Source of the DNA: CALKWS01 sp051020515
GTDB taxonomy: Bacteria > Actinomycetota > Actinomycetes > Actinomycetales > Beutenbergiaceae
DNA length: 64,000 bases
Reading direction: 5' to 3'
Assembly (NCBI RefSeq): GCF_051020515.1
Contig: NZ_CP194857.1
Coordinates: forward strand, 1,240,001 to 1,304,000
Notes under the pieces: generated by a model
The model's input: the letters and a program-made list of their open reading frames with translations, nothing else
What the model was told of the DNA's origin: nothing
Database searches by the model: none
Made by a program: the position numbers and the translations under genes
Part shown: positions 25,202-34,993 of the stretch, one piece after another
Layout of the letters: each line of letters begins with the position of its first letter
How positions within the stretch are numbered: the stretch's first letter is position 1

Positions 25202-26704
25202 CCGAACTCCACCCCCTGGGCCAACGGGAGTTCGCGTGAGTAGTTGACTGTGTTGGTGGTCCGGCGCATGTAGATCTTCCACGCATCGGACCCGGACTCG
25301 CGCCCACCGCCGGTGTCCTTCTCCCCACCGAAGGCACCACCGATCTCCGCCCCGGAGGGCCCGATGTTGACGTTGGCGATCCCGGTGTCCGAGCCGGTCG
25401 CGGACAGGAACGTCTCCGCCTCCAGCACATCGCGGGTGAAGATCGAGGAGGACAGCCCTTGGGTGACGCCGTTGTGCAGGGCGATGGCCTCGTCGAAATC
25501 GGTGTAGGTGAGCACGTACAACAGCGGCGCGAAGGTCTCGGTGCGCACGACCTCGGTCTGGGCGGGCATGTCCACGATCGCCGGCTGCACGTACACCCCG
25601 GACCCGGGCCCGGGCACGCGCTCGCCGCCGGTGATCAGCGTGCCGCCGTCCGCGGTGGCCCGGTCGATCGCGGCGGTGAACCGCTCCGCCGAAACCTCCT
25701 CCAGCAGCGGGCCCACCAGAGTGCCCCCGTCCAGCGGGGAGCCGATCGGGAGCGTCTCATACGCCGACTTCAACCGCTCGACCAGTTCGTCCTTGACGTC
25801 GGCGTGCACGATCAGGCGGCGCAGGGTGGTGCACCGCTGCCCGGCGGTACCGACGGCGGAGAAACACCACGCCGCGCACGGTCAGGTCCAGGTCCGCGCT
25901 CGGGGCCACGATCGCGGCGTTGTTCCCGCCCAGTTCCAGCAGGGTGCGGCCCAGGCGGGCGGCTACGCGGGGGGCGACCTTCTTGCCCATCGCGGTGGAG
26001 CCGGTGGCCGAGATCAGCGGCACGCGCTCGTCGTCGACCATCACCTGCCCGACCGATGCATCCCCCAGCAGCACCGCGCCGAGCCCGGCCGGTGCCCCCA
26101 CGCGCCGGGCTGCCTGCTCCAGCAGCGCCAGGGTGCCCAACGCCGTCAGCGGCGTCTTCTCCGAGGGCTTCCAGATCACCGGGTCACCGCAGGTCAGCGC
26201 CAGTGCGGCGTTCCAGGAGAACACGGCCACGGGGAAGTTGAAGGCGGTGATCACCCCGACCACGCCGAGTGGGTGCCACTGCTCCATCATCCGGTGCCCG
26301 GGGCGCTCGGAGGCGATGGTCAGCCCGAAGAGTTGGCGGGACAGCCCGGTGGCGAGGTCACAGATGTCGATCATCTCCTGCACCTCACCGGCGCCCTCGC
26401 TGGGGATCTTGCCCGCCTCCAGGGTGACCAGGGTGCCCAGGTCGTCCTTGTGCTCGCGCAGCAGGTTGCCCCACTCGCGCACCAGGGCGCCGCGCTCGGG
26501 GGCCGGGACGGTGCGCCAGGCTGTGAAGGCCTCCTGAGCGGTGGTGATGAGGTCGTCGACGTCCGCTGGGGTGTGGCTGCGCAGCCGGCCCAGTTCGCTG
26601 CCGTCGATCGGGGTGCGCACGATCAGGTCGCCGTCGTCGTGGAAGGGGTCCTGCGCCCCCAGTCGCGCCAGTGTCTGCTGCGCCAGTGTGGCCAGATCCG
26701 TCAT
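25198..26704 (-). CDS. ALDH7-type aldehyde dehydrogenase (aminoadipate semialdehyde/P6C dehydrogenase), frameshifted
   Basis: About 501 residues, start ATG 26704 with AAAGGA upstream. MEQWHPLGVVGVITAFNFP, KPSEKTPLTALGTLALLEQA and LGRTLLELGGNNAAIVAPSA are those of the antiquitin/AmaB group; the C-terminal frame gives NIGPSGAEIGGAFGGEKDTG. The break is at about 25865, in a TTT where TT would restore FSAVGTAGQRCTTLRRL, the catalytic cysteine segment. Oxidises L-2-aminoadipate-6-semialdehyde (in equilibrium with piperideine-6-carboxylate) to 2-aminoadipate. Placed between a lysine/saccharopine dehydrogenase-like gene and gcdH. Confidence 0.87.
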
Positions 26705-26744
26705 GACAGGTCCTTTCCGCAGGAGATGGTTCCGTGGGTGGTGA

Positions 26745-27800
26745 TCAGCGAACCCGCCTGGGTGTCCACCGGTCGGACAGGGCGATGTCCTCCTGGCGGA
26801 TGAAGCCGGTATTCGGCAATCGTCCCGTGGCGGCCAATTCCACCATGGACACCGCTGAGGCGGAGGTGATCCAGGAGATCGCCCGCCAGGTGCGCCCGCC
26901 GATCTCGATGGGCCGGAAGGCGCGCACGTCGTTGAGGCGTTGCAGCGTCCCCTCACGCACACCCTCCACCGCGGCGTGCAGATGCACCACATCGTCGTTG
27001 ACCGGCGGCTTGGCGTTGACGAGGATCTCATCGGCCAGTTCGCGCCGGTCGCGCAGGTGCAACTCGTCGAAGAGGAACTGCATCTGCTTGAAGTGGCCCG
27101 GGTAGCGCAGCGTCTTGTAATCCAGCCGTTGCACCCGGCCCTCGTAGGTCTGGCACATCGTGCCCAGCCCGCCGGAGGTCAGGGCCGCCTCGAACTCCAC
27201 GCCCCCGATCACCACGCGTTCCTTCGCGGTCATCGCCGGGACCATCTGGCGGCGGCCGCCGCGCACCACCTCACAGTCGTTCAGGTACTCGTTCACCACC
27301 CCCAGGGAGGACCAGTTGAACGCATAGCCGAGTAGGCCGGTGGGGTTCTGCGGCAGCGCACCCACCTTGAGCTCGATGGAGCGGATCTCCTCGAAAACCG
27401 CCGCCATGGACGCGCCGATGATGCCGATCAACCCCGGGGCCAGGCCGCACTGGGGGGCGAAGATGGCGGTGGAGTCCTGGGCGAGGTCACGCACCCGGTT
27501 GGTGGTCGGGATGTCCTCGGTGAGGTCGAAGTAGTGCACACCCACCTGCCGGGCGGCCTCTGCCACGGCGATGTTGTGCTGATAGGGCAGGCACGTCAGC
27601 ACCGCGTCGGCCGTGCCCAGCGCCTCGCGCAAACGGTGGGAGTCGGTGACGTCGAGCTGCTTGACCGCGAAGCCCAGGTCCGCCCGCGGACGAGAGTCGT
27701 ACCCCACCACGCTGAACCCCGAACGCATCAGCAGATCGGCAACGAGTTCGCCGACCTTCCCGATCCCGAGCACGGCAACGGTATTGAACGAACGTTCCAC
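26745..27800 (-). CDS. Saccharopine dehydrogenase / lysine 6-dehydrogenase-like oxidoreductase
   Basis: 351 residues from GTG 27800 (AGAGGGAG upstream). N-terminal NAD-binding fold (VAVLGIGKVGELVADLLMRS) and the saccharopine dehydrogenase C-terminal fold: IFAPQCGLAPGLIGIIGASM and GGLGTMCQTYEGRVQRLDYK. Its size fits lysine 6-dehydrogenase, which converts L-lysine directly to aminoadipate semialdehyde, as well as single-domain saccharopine reductases. It is the first gene of the operon whose next gene oxidises exactly that product, which favours a lysine-oxidising role. Confidence 0.85.
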   Translation of the reverse strand: MERSFNTVAVLGIGKVGELVADLLMRSGFSVVGYDSRPRADLGFAVKQLDVTDSHRLREALGTADAVLTCLPYQHNIAVAEAARQVGVHYFDLTEDIPTTNRVRDLAQDSTAIFAPQCGLAPGLIGIIGASMAAVFEEIRSIELKVGALPQNPTGLLGYAFNWSSLGVVNEYLNDCEVVRGGRRQMVPAMTAKERVVIGGVEFEAALTSGGLGTMCQTYEGRVQRLDYKTLRYPGHFKQMQFLFDELHLRDRRELADEILVNAKPPVNDDVVHLHAAVEGVREGTLQRLNDVRAFRPIEIGGRTWRAISWITSASAVSMVELAATGRLPNTGFIRQEDIALSDRWTPRRVR

Positions 27801-27973
27801 AGTGAACTCCCTCTGATTCGGGCGGGTCCCGCCCTTGTCGGCGTTGCTCCGGTGCAGATGTTACCCAGCACCGTCCGGAGTCTATCGTTGTTACTGATTT
27901 ACCTCAGGCAGTGTGACGCCGATGCGAGGGGTGCCAGTCGCCCGGTCGCCCCGTAGCCGGGTGCGCGCCGCTC
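27801..27973. promoter_or_regulatory. Promoter region of the lysine operon
   Basis: 173 bp without a gene between the lipoprotein stop (27974, minus strand) and the dehydrogenase start. It is less GC-rich near 27880-27905 than elsewhere, as expected of a promoter. I could not assign a clear -35/-10 pair or operator. Confidence 0.35.
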
Positions 27974-28414
27974 CTACTGTCCGGAGTCAGTCGGCAGCGG
28001 GTCCCGGGGGTCGGCGCAGAGGAAGAAGTCCTCCTCCGCGGCGGCGTGGTATCGGTGCTCGACGCCGTCGGCGGCCAGGACGAGCAGGTCACCCTCGGTC
28101 AACACCTGGATGTAGGACATGCCCTCCTCCGGGCACCCGATCGACCCATCCGGCCACGTCACCGACCGCTGCTCGATCACCTCGATGTCCCCCGGGTCGG
28201 CGCCGGTGCGCTCGGCCAGGTCCGCCCGCGCGTCCTGCACGCGTGGGTCATCCGGGGAGTCCGCGTCGTCGTCATCCGGGCCGGCGGGGCTTTCGGGCAC
28301 GGTCCCGATCTCGTCGGGATCATCCCCGGGGTCGCTGCCGCCGGCCCCGCAGGCACTCAGGCCGAGAAGGAGCCCGAACACCAGCACGGCCACGCGATAG
28401 CCCCTGGTCGTCAT
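27974..28414 (-). CDS. Small secreted lipoprotein, unknown function
   Basis: 146 residues with a lipoprotein signal: MTTRGYRVAVLVFGLLLGLS followed by the lipobox LSAC with the acylated cysteine near residue 22. An acidic, proline-rich linker (about 28-55) leads to a small domain containing VTWPDGSIGCPEEGMSYIQV and a second cysteine near the C-terminus (FFLCADPRDP), probably a disulfide. The TWPDG(S)xGCPxPG motif recurs in small actinobacterial extracytoplasmic proteins of unknown role. It stands alone between two unrelated operons. Confidence 0.75.
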   Translation of the reverse strand: MTTRGYRVAVLVFGLLLGLSACGAGGSDPGDDPDEIGTVPESPAGPDDDDADSPDDPRVQDARADLAERTGADPGDIEVIEQRSVTWPDGSIGCPEEGMSYIQVLTEGDLLVLAADGVEHRYHAAAEEDFFLCADPRDPLPTDSGQ

Positions 28415-28471
28415 CGCCGATCACCTCCGCCCCGACTATGTCACCGGCGCGGGGATCGCTTCACCACGGTC

Positions 28472-30448
28472 TCACCACAGACGACGGCGGAACTCACCCT
28501 CGGCGAGTTCGGCGAAGGGTCCCGCCGGGTAGCGGGCCCCGGTGTCCCGGTCCTGGCCGAGCAGGTCCGAGCCGAGCGCCACCGGGGCGCCGTCGGGCTG
28601 GTCGAACTCGGCATCGACGAACCGCACCCGCGGCAGGTCCTCGCTGGTGATCAGGCCCAGCCCTGCGTGACCGGATCCCTCGGGCAGGAGGAGTTGCAGG
28701 TAGCCGGTCTCGCCGTCGTCGTGGACCTGCAGGCTCGCCGCCCCGGCGAGCACCCGCGCGGAGTCCTCCCCCTCAAAGGGCCGGGCCCCGGCGAGGTAGA
28801 GGTTCTCGCGAGCGTAGACCGCCTGTGGCACACCGTTGAAGCGGCGGTGGTCCCCGTTCGGGAACCGGCTGTGCACGCGCTGGATGTACTCGGCGAAACT
28901 GCCCGGATAGCCGTTGTAGCCGGCCAGCCCGTATCCGGCGTTCGGGTCGGCGAGGATCGTGTCGGGGCCGTAGGCATCGGCGATGTCGCCGCCGAGGAAG
29001 ATGTTGCCGAGCCACCGGTCGTCGCCGGCCTGGATGAAGGCGTAGCCGGCCACCTGGGTGCTGTGCGGCAGGTGGTAGGGTGTGGCCCGTTCCATCTCCT
29101 GCTCGATCCGCACCGACCCGCCCACCAGGTTGTGCACGTACGCGCCGCCCTGGCTCATCGACTCGATCGCGACCGGGGAGGCCAGCACATTGTGGTCCAC
29201 CAGGTAGGGGCCGTGGCTGACCTCGATGAACAGGTCGCGCTTGTTGGCGTACAGGATGTTGTGGTTGACCCGGGTGCCCTGGGTCTGCCAGTCCAGCCAG
29301 ATCGCCAGGGTGCAGTCGTGGATCCGGTTCCGGCTGATCTGCACGTCGATCGGGGCGTGCAGTTTGATGCCGCCGATCTCGTGGCCGAAGAACTCCCGCT
29401 TGATCGCGATGTTGTGGATGTGGTTGTCCTCGATGGTGGAGAAGACACAACCCAGGTGGCCAACGATGCCGTTCTGCCCGCAGTCGTAGATGGTGTTGCC
29501 GCGGATCACGTGGGAGCCGATGTGCTCGCGGTCCCAGCCGTACTGGCGGGCGGTGAAGACCGACTCGATCTGGTACTGATAGCCCGGTTTGTCCCGGCGG
29601 GTGGTGGCGAAGTTGTGCCCGGTGGAGGCCTCCTTGCCGATGGAGATCGCCGAGCACTTGGCGTCGTGGATGATGTTGTTCTCGATCACCCAGCCCTTGG
29701 CCCAGTTCGGGCCGATCAGGCCGGGCTGGTCGGCCGTCGGCGGGGTCCAGGGGGTGGCGGCCTGGGCCAGTTCGAAACCGCGCACGGTGATGTAGTCCAC
29801 GTGCGGTCGGTCGGGCAGGAACACCGCCGGGCGCACGTTCACCTCGACCAGGGCCTGGTTGGGGTCCGCGTCCTGGAAGTTCGCCCAGACGGTGGTGCTG
29901 TCCCGCCCGACCTCGGCGTACCACACGAAGCGGGTCTGCTCCGGGTCGCGGATGTGGTCGGTGGTGTCGGTCCAGTGGTCGACGGCGGAGGTGCGCAGGG
30001 GTGGGTCGGCCACCTCGGCGCGGGAGTGGACCTCGTAGAAACTGCGCCCGTTCAGGTACACCTCGCCCAGGTGCTTGGGCGGAGCCCCGGCGGGGTAGAG
30101 GACCCAGTCCCCGGACACGGTTTCGGCGAACGGGTTGAACTCACCGAAGAGGCTGTTGTCGATGTTTGCGCGCCACACCGTGCCCCCGTCGCGCTCCCAG
30201 CCGGTGATCTGCTCGGAGCCCTTGATCACCACCTGCTCACCATCGGCGGCCTGGTAGGTGATCCGGCGCCGGTCGCTGCGGCCACCGTGGGCCGGGCGTA
30301 CCCACTCCCGGTACACCCCACCGTGGACGAGCACGGTGTCACCCGGCTGGGCGATCTGGGCGGCGTGGTTGATGGTGCGCAGAGGGGCGGAGGCCGAGCC
30401 GTCGTCCCGGTCGGAGCCGGTGGTGGCGACGTGCAGCACAGCAGACAT
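28472..30448 (-). CDS. GH120 beta-xylosidase (right-handed beta-helix)
   Basis: 658 residues from ATG 30448 (CCGGAGGAAAC upstream), with no signal peptide, so cytoplasmic. The sequence follows the GH120 xylosidase type along its length: HVATTGSDRDDGSASAPLRT, LVHGGVYREWVRP, AKCSAISIGKEASTGHN and IYDCGQNGIVGHLG. The catalytic pair can be placed as Asp in WLDWQTQGTR and Glu in FIEVSHGPYLVD, 23 residues apart, the spacing I recall for the characterised Thermoanaerobacterium enzyme. It would cleave xylo-oligosaccharides imported by the ABC system nearby. Divergent from the acyltransferase fusion at 30683. Confidence 0.88.
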   Translation of the reverse strand: MSAVLHVATTGSDRDDGSASAPLRTINHAAQIAQPGDTVLVHGGVYREWVRPAHGGRSDRRRITYQAADGEQVVIKGSEQITGWERDGGTVWRANIDNSLFGEFNPFAETVSGDWVLYPAGAPPKHLGEVYLNGRSFYEVHSRAEVADPPLRTSAVDHWTDTTDHIRDPEQTRFVWYAEVGRDSTTVWANFQDADPNQALVEVNVRPAVFLPDRPHVDYITVRGFELAQAATPWTPPTADQPGLIGPNWAKGWVIENNIIHDAKCSAISIGKEASTGHNFATTRRDKPGYQYQIESVFTARQYGWDREHIGSHVIRGNTIYDCGQNGIVGHLGCVFSTIEDNHIHNIAIKREFFGHEIGGIKLHAPIDVQISRNRIHDCTLAIWLDWQTQGTRVNHNILYANKRDLFIEVSHGPYLVDHNVLASPVAIESMSQGGAYVHNLVGGSVRIEQEMERATPYHLPHSTQVAGYAFIQAGDDRWLGNIFLGGDIADAYGPDTILADPNAGYGLAGYNGYPGSFAEYIQRVHSRFPNGDHRRFNGVPQAVYARENLYLAGARPFEGEDSARVLAGAASLQVHDDGETGYLQLLLPEGSGHAGLGLITSEDLPRVRFVDAEFDQPDGAPVALGSDLLGQDRDTGARYPAGPFAELAEGEFRRRLW

Positions 30449-30682
30449 TGACGGTTTCCTCCGGTCGGTTGTTCGGGTGATCCCCTGGTCGGTGACGGTA
30501 CGCGGGGTTCGCTGCGTTGACCACACCCCGGTCCCCGCGGGGGTGCGCACACTGCTGGACCTGATGGAGGGGCACCCACCGGCCTCCCACCACATCCAAC
30601 TCGCCACCCACCTGGTGGCCCGGGACTCCACCCGACCGCTCCCCTAGGCTGGTACCCCACGGCAGATCCAGCGGGAGCACAG

Positions 30683-32513
30683 GTGAACAGCGCAGACACC
30701 AGCCAGGACGAGACCGAGGCCGAGTCCACGCCCACACTCGCATCGCCGGCCGCGCCCGGATCCGCATCCGCGACCCCCGCCGATCACGACTACTCGCCCT
30801 GGTTGTTTCCCGGCCGCGCCACCGATGACCAGCGCCGGGCCCAGGCCGACCACCAGCACCGGTTGCGCCAGCAGAATCCGGGCTGGCGGATCGGCACCGA
30901 CGCCTACCTGAGCCCGCTGGCCTCGGTCCAGGCCGAGCGGCTCGACCTCGGCGATCGCACCTACGTGGCCGCCCACGCCTACCTCACCGACGAGGTGGCG
31001 TTCGGTCCGGACTGCTCGATCAACGCCTTCACCGTGGTGCGCGGGAGCGTCCGGGCCGGAACCGGGGTGCGCATCGGCGCACACACCTCGATCCTGGCCT
31101 TCAACCACACCATGGACGACCCCGAGGAGTTCATCTTCCGCCAGCCGTTGACCGCCCGCGGCATCACCATCGGCGACGACGTCTGGATCGGCTCACACGC
31201 GGTGCTGCTGGACGGCATCAACGTCGGGGACAAGAGCGTCATCGCCGCCGGCGCCGTGGTCACCAAGGACGTTCCGGACGGAGCGGTGGTGGGCGGGAAC
31301 CCGGCACGCCTGATCCGGTGGCGGGTGCCCCCCGAGGGGCCGACGACGACGGCAGCCGGGCTGGGCGCACCGGCGGAAGCCGGGCAGGGGCGCACCGGAG
31401 CCGAACCGGCACGCACCGGACCGGCCGACACCAGGCCCGCGGACGCGGGAAGCGCCGAACCGGACCCTGCCGGAGAGCTGCGAGCGTTCGCCGACCGCGC
31501 CCGTGCGCAGGTGCGGGAGTTGATGGAGCGCGCCTTCGATACCGACCTGGGCCTGTTCCGGGACCGCCCCGGCACCGGAGTCACCGTACGGGCCCAGTGC
31601 GACGCGATCGAGATCGCCGACCTGCTGCTCGGCCGCGCCCCGGACCAACTCGACGAAGCGGACCAGATCCAGCGACTGACCTCCTGGCAGCGCCCGGGCG
31701 GCCAGATCCCCGAACTGCGGCCCGACGGCACCCAGGAGGAGGGTGACGCCGGCCCGCGCTACCACGTCCTGCGTGGGGTACGCCCTCGACCTGCTCGGCG
31801 CACACCTGCCGCACCCCACGCCGTCGGCACTGACCCCGGCGCAACTACGCGAACAGGTCGGCGCCCTGCCCTGGCGGACCAACGCCTGGAACGCCGGCGA
31901 CGGCGTCGACGCGCTGGCGACCGGGCTGCGCTGGGACCTGCCGCGCGGCAGGGCCGATCAGACCCTGGCCGATGCGCTGTTCGGCTGGCTGCACCGGCAC
32001 GTCGACCCGGGCACCGGGATGTGGGGCAGCCTGCGCGACCAGGAACCGCTGCTGGTGGTGAACGGCTACTACCGGCTCACCCGCGGCACCTTCGCCCAGT
32101 TCGGGCTGCCGGTCCCCTACCCCGAAGCCGTGATCGACACGGTGCTGCGCCACGCCGGCGACGAGCGCTACTTCACACCGGAGCGGCAGAACGCCTGCAA
32201 CGTGCTGGACGTAGCCCACCCATTGTGGCTGGCCGGGCGGCAAACCCCACACCGACGCGGCGAGATCACCGCGCTGGCTCACCGGCTGCTCGGCGACGCC
32301 CTGGGCACCTGGCACCACGGCTCCGGCTTCGCCTTCGCCGCTCCCGGAGCAGCCGACCAGGGCGCGGCGGGCAACCGGCCCGGCCTGCAGGGCACCGAGA
32401 TGTGGCTGAGCATCATCTGGCTGCTGGCCGACCTGGTCGGCCAATCCGCCGACCTGGGCTACCGGCCGCGTGGGGTGCACCGGGTGGAGTCGGTGCCGCA
32501 ACTGCGCACCTAG
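30683..32513 (+). CDS. Hexapeptide acyltransferase fused to an alpha-toroid-like domain, frameshifted
   Basis: GTG 30683 follows GCGGGAG. About 609 residues if the frame is mended near 31770. Residues ~60-215 form a left-handed beta-helix O-acetyltransferase: RTYVAAHAYLTDEVAFGPDC, GVRIGAHTSILAFNHTMDD and GDDVWIGSHAVLLDGINVGD, with the catalytic histidine region. A Gly/Ala/Pro linker leads to a ~330-residue domain rich in aromatic helices (LFGWLHRHVDPGTGMWGS, ARQNACNVLDVAHPLWL-type, seen as ERQNACNVLDVAHPLWLAG) resembling an alpha/alpha toroid. Function unknown. Its divergent partner is GH120 and its neighbour a xylan ABC locus, so acetyl transfer to or from xylan-derived sugar is a hypothesis. 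Confidence 0.7.
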
Positions 32514-32530
32514 TGCAGGTGGTCGGGTAG

Positions 32531-33535
32531 TCAGCGCACCGGCCCGCAGCTGCCGCGTTCCACCAGTCGCGTGGGCAGCCGCACATGCGCCTCGGTCTGC
32601 CGGCCCGCGAGCAGGTCGATCAACATCGTCAGGGCCCGCTCACCCATCTGTTGGATGGGCTGTTCCACCGTGGTCAGCGCCGGGGTGGTCAGGGCCGACT
32701 CCGGGATGTTGTCGAAGCCGACGATCGACAGATCCTCCGGCACCCGCAAGCCGGCCTCGGCAGCCGCCTCCAGAACACCCATCGCGGACAGGTCGTTCGC
32801 GGCAAAGACCGCCGTGGGCGGATTCTGCTCCGCCAGCATCTCCGCCACCGCACCTGCGGCCGGCTCCCCGGTGTAGTCACCGAAGCGCACCAGTGCGTCG
32901 TCGACCTCCAACCCGGCGCCCTGCATGGCGGCACGGTACCCACGCTCGCGCTCCCTGGAGGAGTTCAGGTCATCACGCCCGCCGATGAAGGCAATGCGCC
33001 GGTGGCCCAGCCCGAGGAGGTGCTCGGTGGCGGCCTTCGCCCCGCCGAAACTGTCGGAGTCCACGGTGGGCAGCGCCGTCGGCCCGGTGTGGGGGTCCAC
33101 AGCGACCACCGCCACTCCCGCAGGAACCTCCACGATCGTGGGGGTGCACAGGATCGCCCCGTCGATCAAGGTGCCGTGCAGTTGGCTGAGCGAGCGCCGC
33201 TCCCAGCCCGCGGTCTCCTGACCGGCCCGGCCCACCGAGTAGGCGAGCAGTTCATAGCCGGTGTCGTGTACCGCCCGGGAGGCACCCTTGAGCAACTCGG
33301 TGCTGAACGGCTCGAAGTCGGCCACCAGGATGCCCAGCACATTGGTGCGCAGGCTGCGCAGGCTGCGCGCACCCAGGCTGGAGACGTAGCCCAGATCCTC
33401 GATCACCCCACGCACGTGCGCGCCGGTGGCGGCCGCTACCCCGTAGCGGTCATTGATCACCTTCGACACCGTGGCGGTGGAGACACCCGCCACCCGTGCC
33501 ACATCAGCGATCGTCACTCGCCGCGCAATCGTCAT
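32531..33535 (-). CDS. LacI-family repressor of the xylan locus
   Basis: 334 residues: LacI helix-turn-helix with hinge (VTIADVARVAGVSTATVSKV), then a periplasmic-binding-protein-like effector domain (GILVADFEPFSTELLKGASR, PTAVFAANDLSAMGVLEAA). Full length and unbroken. It lies divergent from the xylan-type ABC operon at 33662, with a candidate operator (33581-33600) between them, and follows the acyltransferase fusion convergently. It probably senses a xylo-oligosaccharide or xylose and represses the importer and GH10 genes. Confidence 0.9.
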   Translation of the reverse strand: MTIARRVTIADVARVAGVSTATVSKVINDRYGVAAATGAHVRGVIEDLGYVSSLGARSLRSLRTNVLGILVADFEPFSTELLKGASRAVHDTGYELLAYSVGRAGQETAGWERRSLSQLHGTLIDGAILCTPTIVEVPAGVAVVAVDPHTGPTALPTVDSDSFGGAKAATEHLLGLGHRRIAFIGGRDDLNSSRERERGYRAAMQGAGLEVDDALVRFGDYTGEPAAGAVAEMLAEQNPPTAVFAANDLSAMGVLEAAAEAGLRVPEDLSIVGFDNIPESALTTPALTTVEQPIQQMGERALTMLIDLLAGRQTEAHVRLPTRLVERGSCGPVR

Positions 33536-33580
33536 TCCTACAACCTAGCGCGCTCCAGACTGAATCTCGCTTTGCTTATA

Positions 33581-33600
33581 AATCGTTATCGAAATCGATT
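33581..33600. promoter_or_regulatory. Candidate LacI operator before the xylan ABC operon
   Basis: AATCG (33581-33585) and CGATT (33596-33600) form perfect inverted arms around TTATCGAAAT, in an AT-rich island between lacI and the binding-protein gene. CG-centred TCGAAA elements are usual in LacI/GalR operators. Confidence 0.55.
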
Positions 33601-33661
33601 GACGAGTCTTTGTTCAACCTGCAAACATTCAAGTCACGTCAAGGACGACCTTGGAGGAGAC

Positions 33662-34987
33662 ATGTCACGACGTCGAGTAGCGACAACGATCGCCGCAGCA
33701 AGTTTGACCGCGCTGGTTCTCGCCGCCTGTGGCGGCGACAACGGTACGAACGGAGACACCGACCCGGGCAGCAATGGCACGCAGAACGGTGCGGCCGACG
33801 GTGAGGAGGTCACCATCACGTGGTGGCACAACTCCAACAATGATCCGGGCCAGTCCTTCTACGAGCAGGCCGCCGAGGACTTCATGGCCGACAACCCGGG
33901 GGTGACCATCGAGATCACCGCGATCGCCCACGACGACATGCTCACCCGGTTGGACGCGGCCTTCCAGACCGGCGACCACCCGGACATCTTCATGGAGCGC
34001 GGTGGTGGGGAGACCGCCTCACACGCCGAGGCCGGCCTGCTGCGCGACCTGACCGACGACGCCGCGGACACCATCGGCGTGGTGGAGGCCTACACCGGTG
34101 GCTACACCGTGGACGAGCGTGTCTACGCCATCCCCTTCACCTCCGGCGTGGTGGGCTTCTGGTACAACCAGGACCTGTTCGAGGAGGCCGGGATCTCCGA
34201 GACGCCCACCACGATGGAGGAGTTCAACGACACGGTGGACGCACTCAAGGCAGCCGACATCGAGCCGGTCTCGGTGGGTGCGGGCGAGGGCTGGCCGGCA
34301 GCGCACTATTACTACTACTACGCCCTGCGCGCCTGCGCCGAGGAGGCCGTGGTGGCCGCGGTGGAGCAGCACGACTTCTCCGACGCCTGCTGGGTCAGTG
34401 CCGGGGAGCACCTGCAGGAGTTGATCGAGACCGAGCCGTTCAACGAGGGCTTCCTGGCCACCCCGGCCCAGACCGGCCCCACCAGCGCATCCGGCCTGCT
34501 GGCCACCGAGCAGGTGGCGATGGAGTTGGCCGGGCACTGGGAGCCGGGTGTGATGCAGGGCCTGATGGATGACAACACCATCCCGTTCAACCTGGGCTGG
34601 TTCGGCTTCCCCGCCATCGACGGTGGCGAAGGAGACCAGGGCGCAGTCCTCGGCGGCGGTGACGCCTGGGGCCTGAACGCCGACGCCCCGGACGCCGCAG
34701 TGGACTTCGTGGCCTACCTGCTCAGCGACGAGATCCAGATCGGCTTCGCCGAGAACGACATGGGCCTGCCCACCAACCCAGCGGCCAGTGACTCGGTCTC
34801 GGATGAGGCCCTGGCCGAGTTGCTCACCACCCGGGACGAGGCCTCGCTGGTGCAGCTGTACTTCGACACCGCCTTCGGTGAGAACATCGGTGGCGCGATG
34901 AACGAAGCCGTCGTGGACATCTTTGCGGGACAGGGTTCCCCGCAGGACGTGGTCGACGCGATGGTCGACGCCGCCGCCAACGAGTAA
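33662..34987 (+). CDS. ABC sugar importer, substrate-binding lipoprotein (xylan locus)
   Basis: 441 residues from ATG 33662 (TTGGAGGAGAC upstream). Lipoprotein signal with lipobox LAAC and cysteine near residue 22, then a Gly/Asn/Thr-rich tether. Family 1 extracellular binding protein: EEVTITWWHNSNNDPGQSF, FQTGDHPDIFMERGGGE, FTSGVVGFWYNQDLFEEAG and GDAWGLNADAPDAAVDFVAY. A run of five tyrosines (AAHYYYYYALR) may contribute aromatic stacking to sugar. Two permeases follow at once. Xylo-oligosaccharide is the likely ligand from the GH10/GH120 context. Confidence 0.9.
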   Translation: MSRRRVATTIAAASLTALVLAACGGDNGTNGDTDPGSNGTQNGAADGEEVTITWWHNSNNDPGQSFYEQAAEDFMADNPGVTIEITAIAHDDMLTRLDAAFQTGDHPDIFMERGGGETASHAEAGLLRDLTDDAADTIGVVEAYTGGYTVDERVYAIPFTSGVVGFWYNQDLFEEAGISETPTTMEEFNDTVDALKAADIEPVSVGAGEGWPAAHYYYYYALRACAEEAVVAAVEQHDFSDACWVSAGEHLQELIETEPFNEGFLATPAQTGPTSASGLLATEQVAMELAGHWEPGVMQGLMDDNTIPFNLGWFGFPAIDGGEGDQGAVLGGGDAWGLNADAPDAAVDFVAYLLSDEIQIGFAENDMGLPTNPAASDSVSDEALAELLTTRDEASLVQLYFDTAFGENIGGAMNEAVVDIFAGQGSPQDVVDAMVDAAANE

Positions 34988-34993
34988 TACCCG

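Noticed and set aside
28046..30451. 801-codon plus-strand frame opposite the GH120 gene
   Set aside because: Val/Gly/Asp-rich shadow frame; the minus strand encodes a full GH120 protein with correctly spaced catalytic residues.
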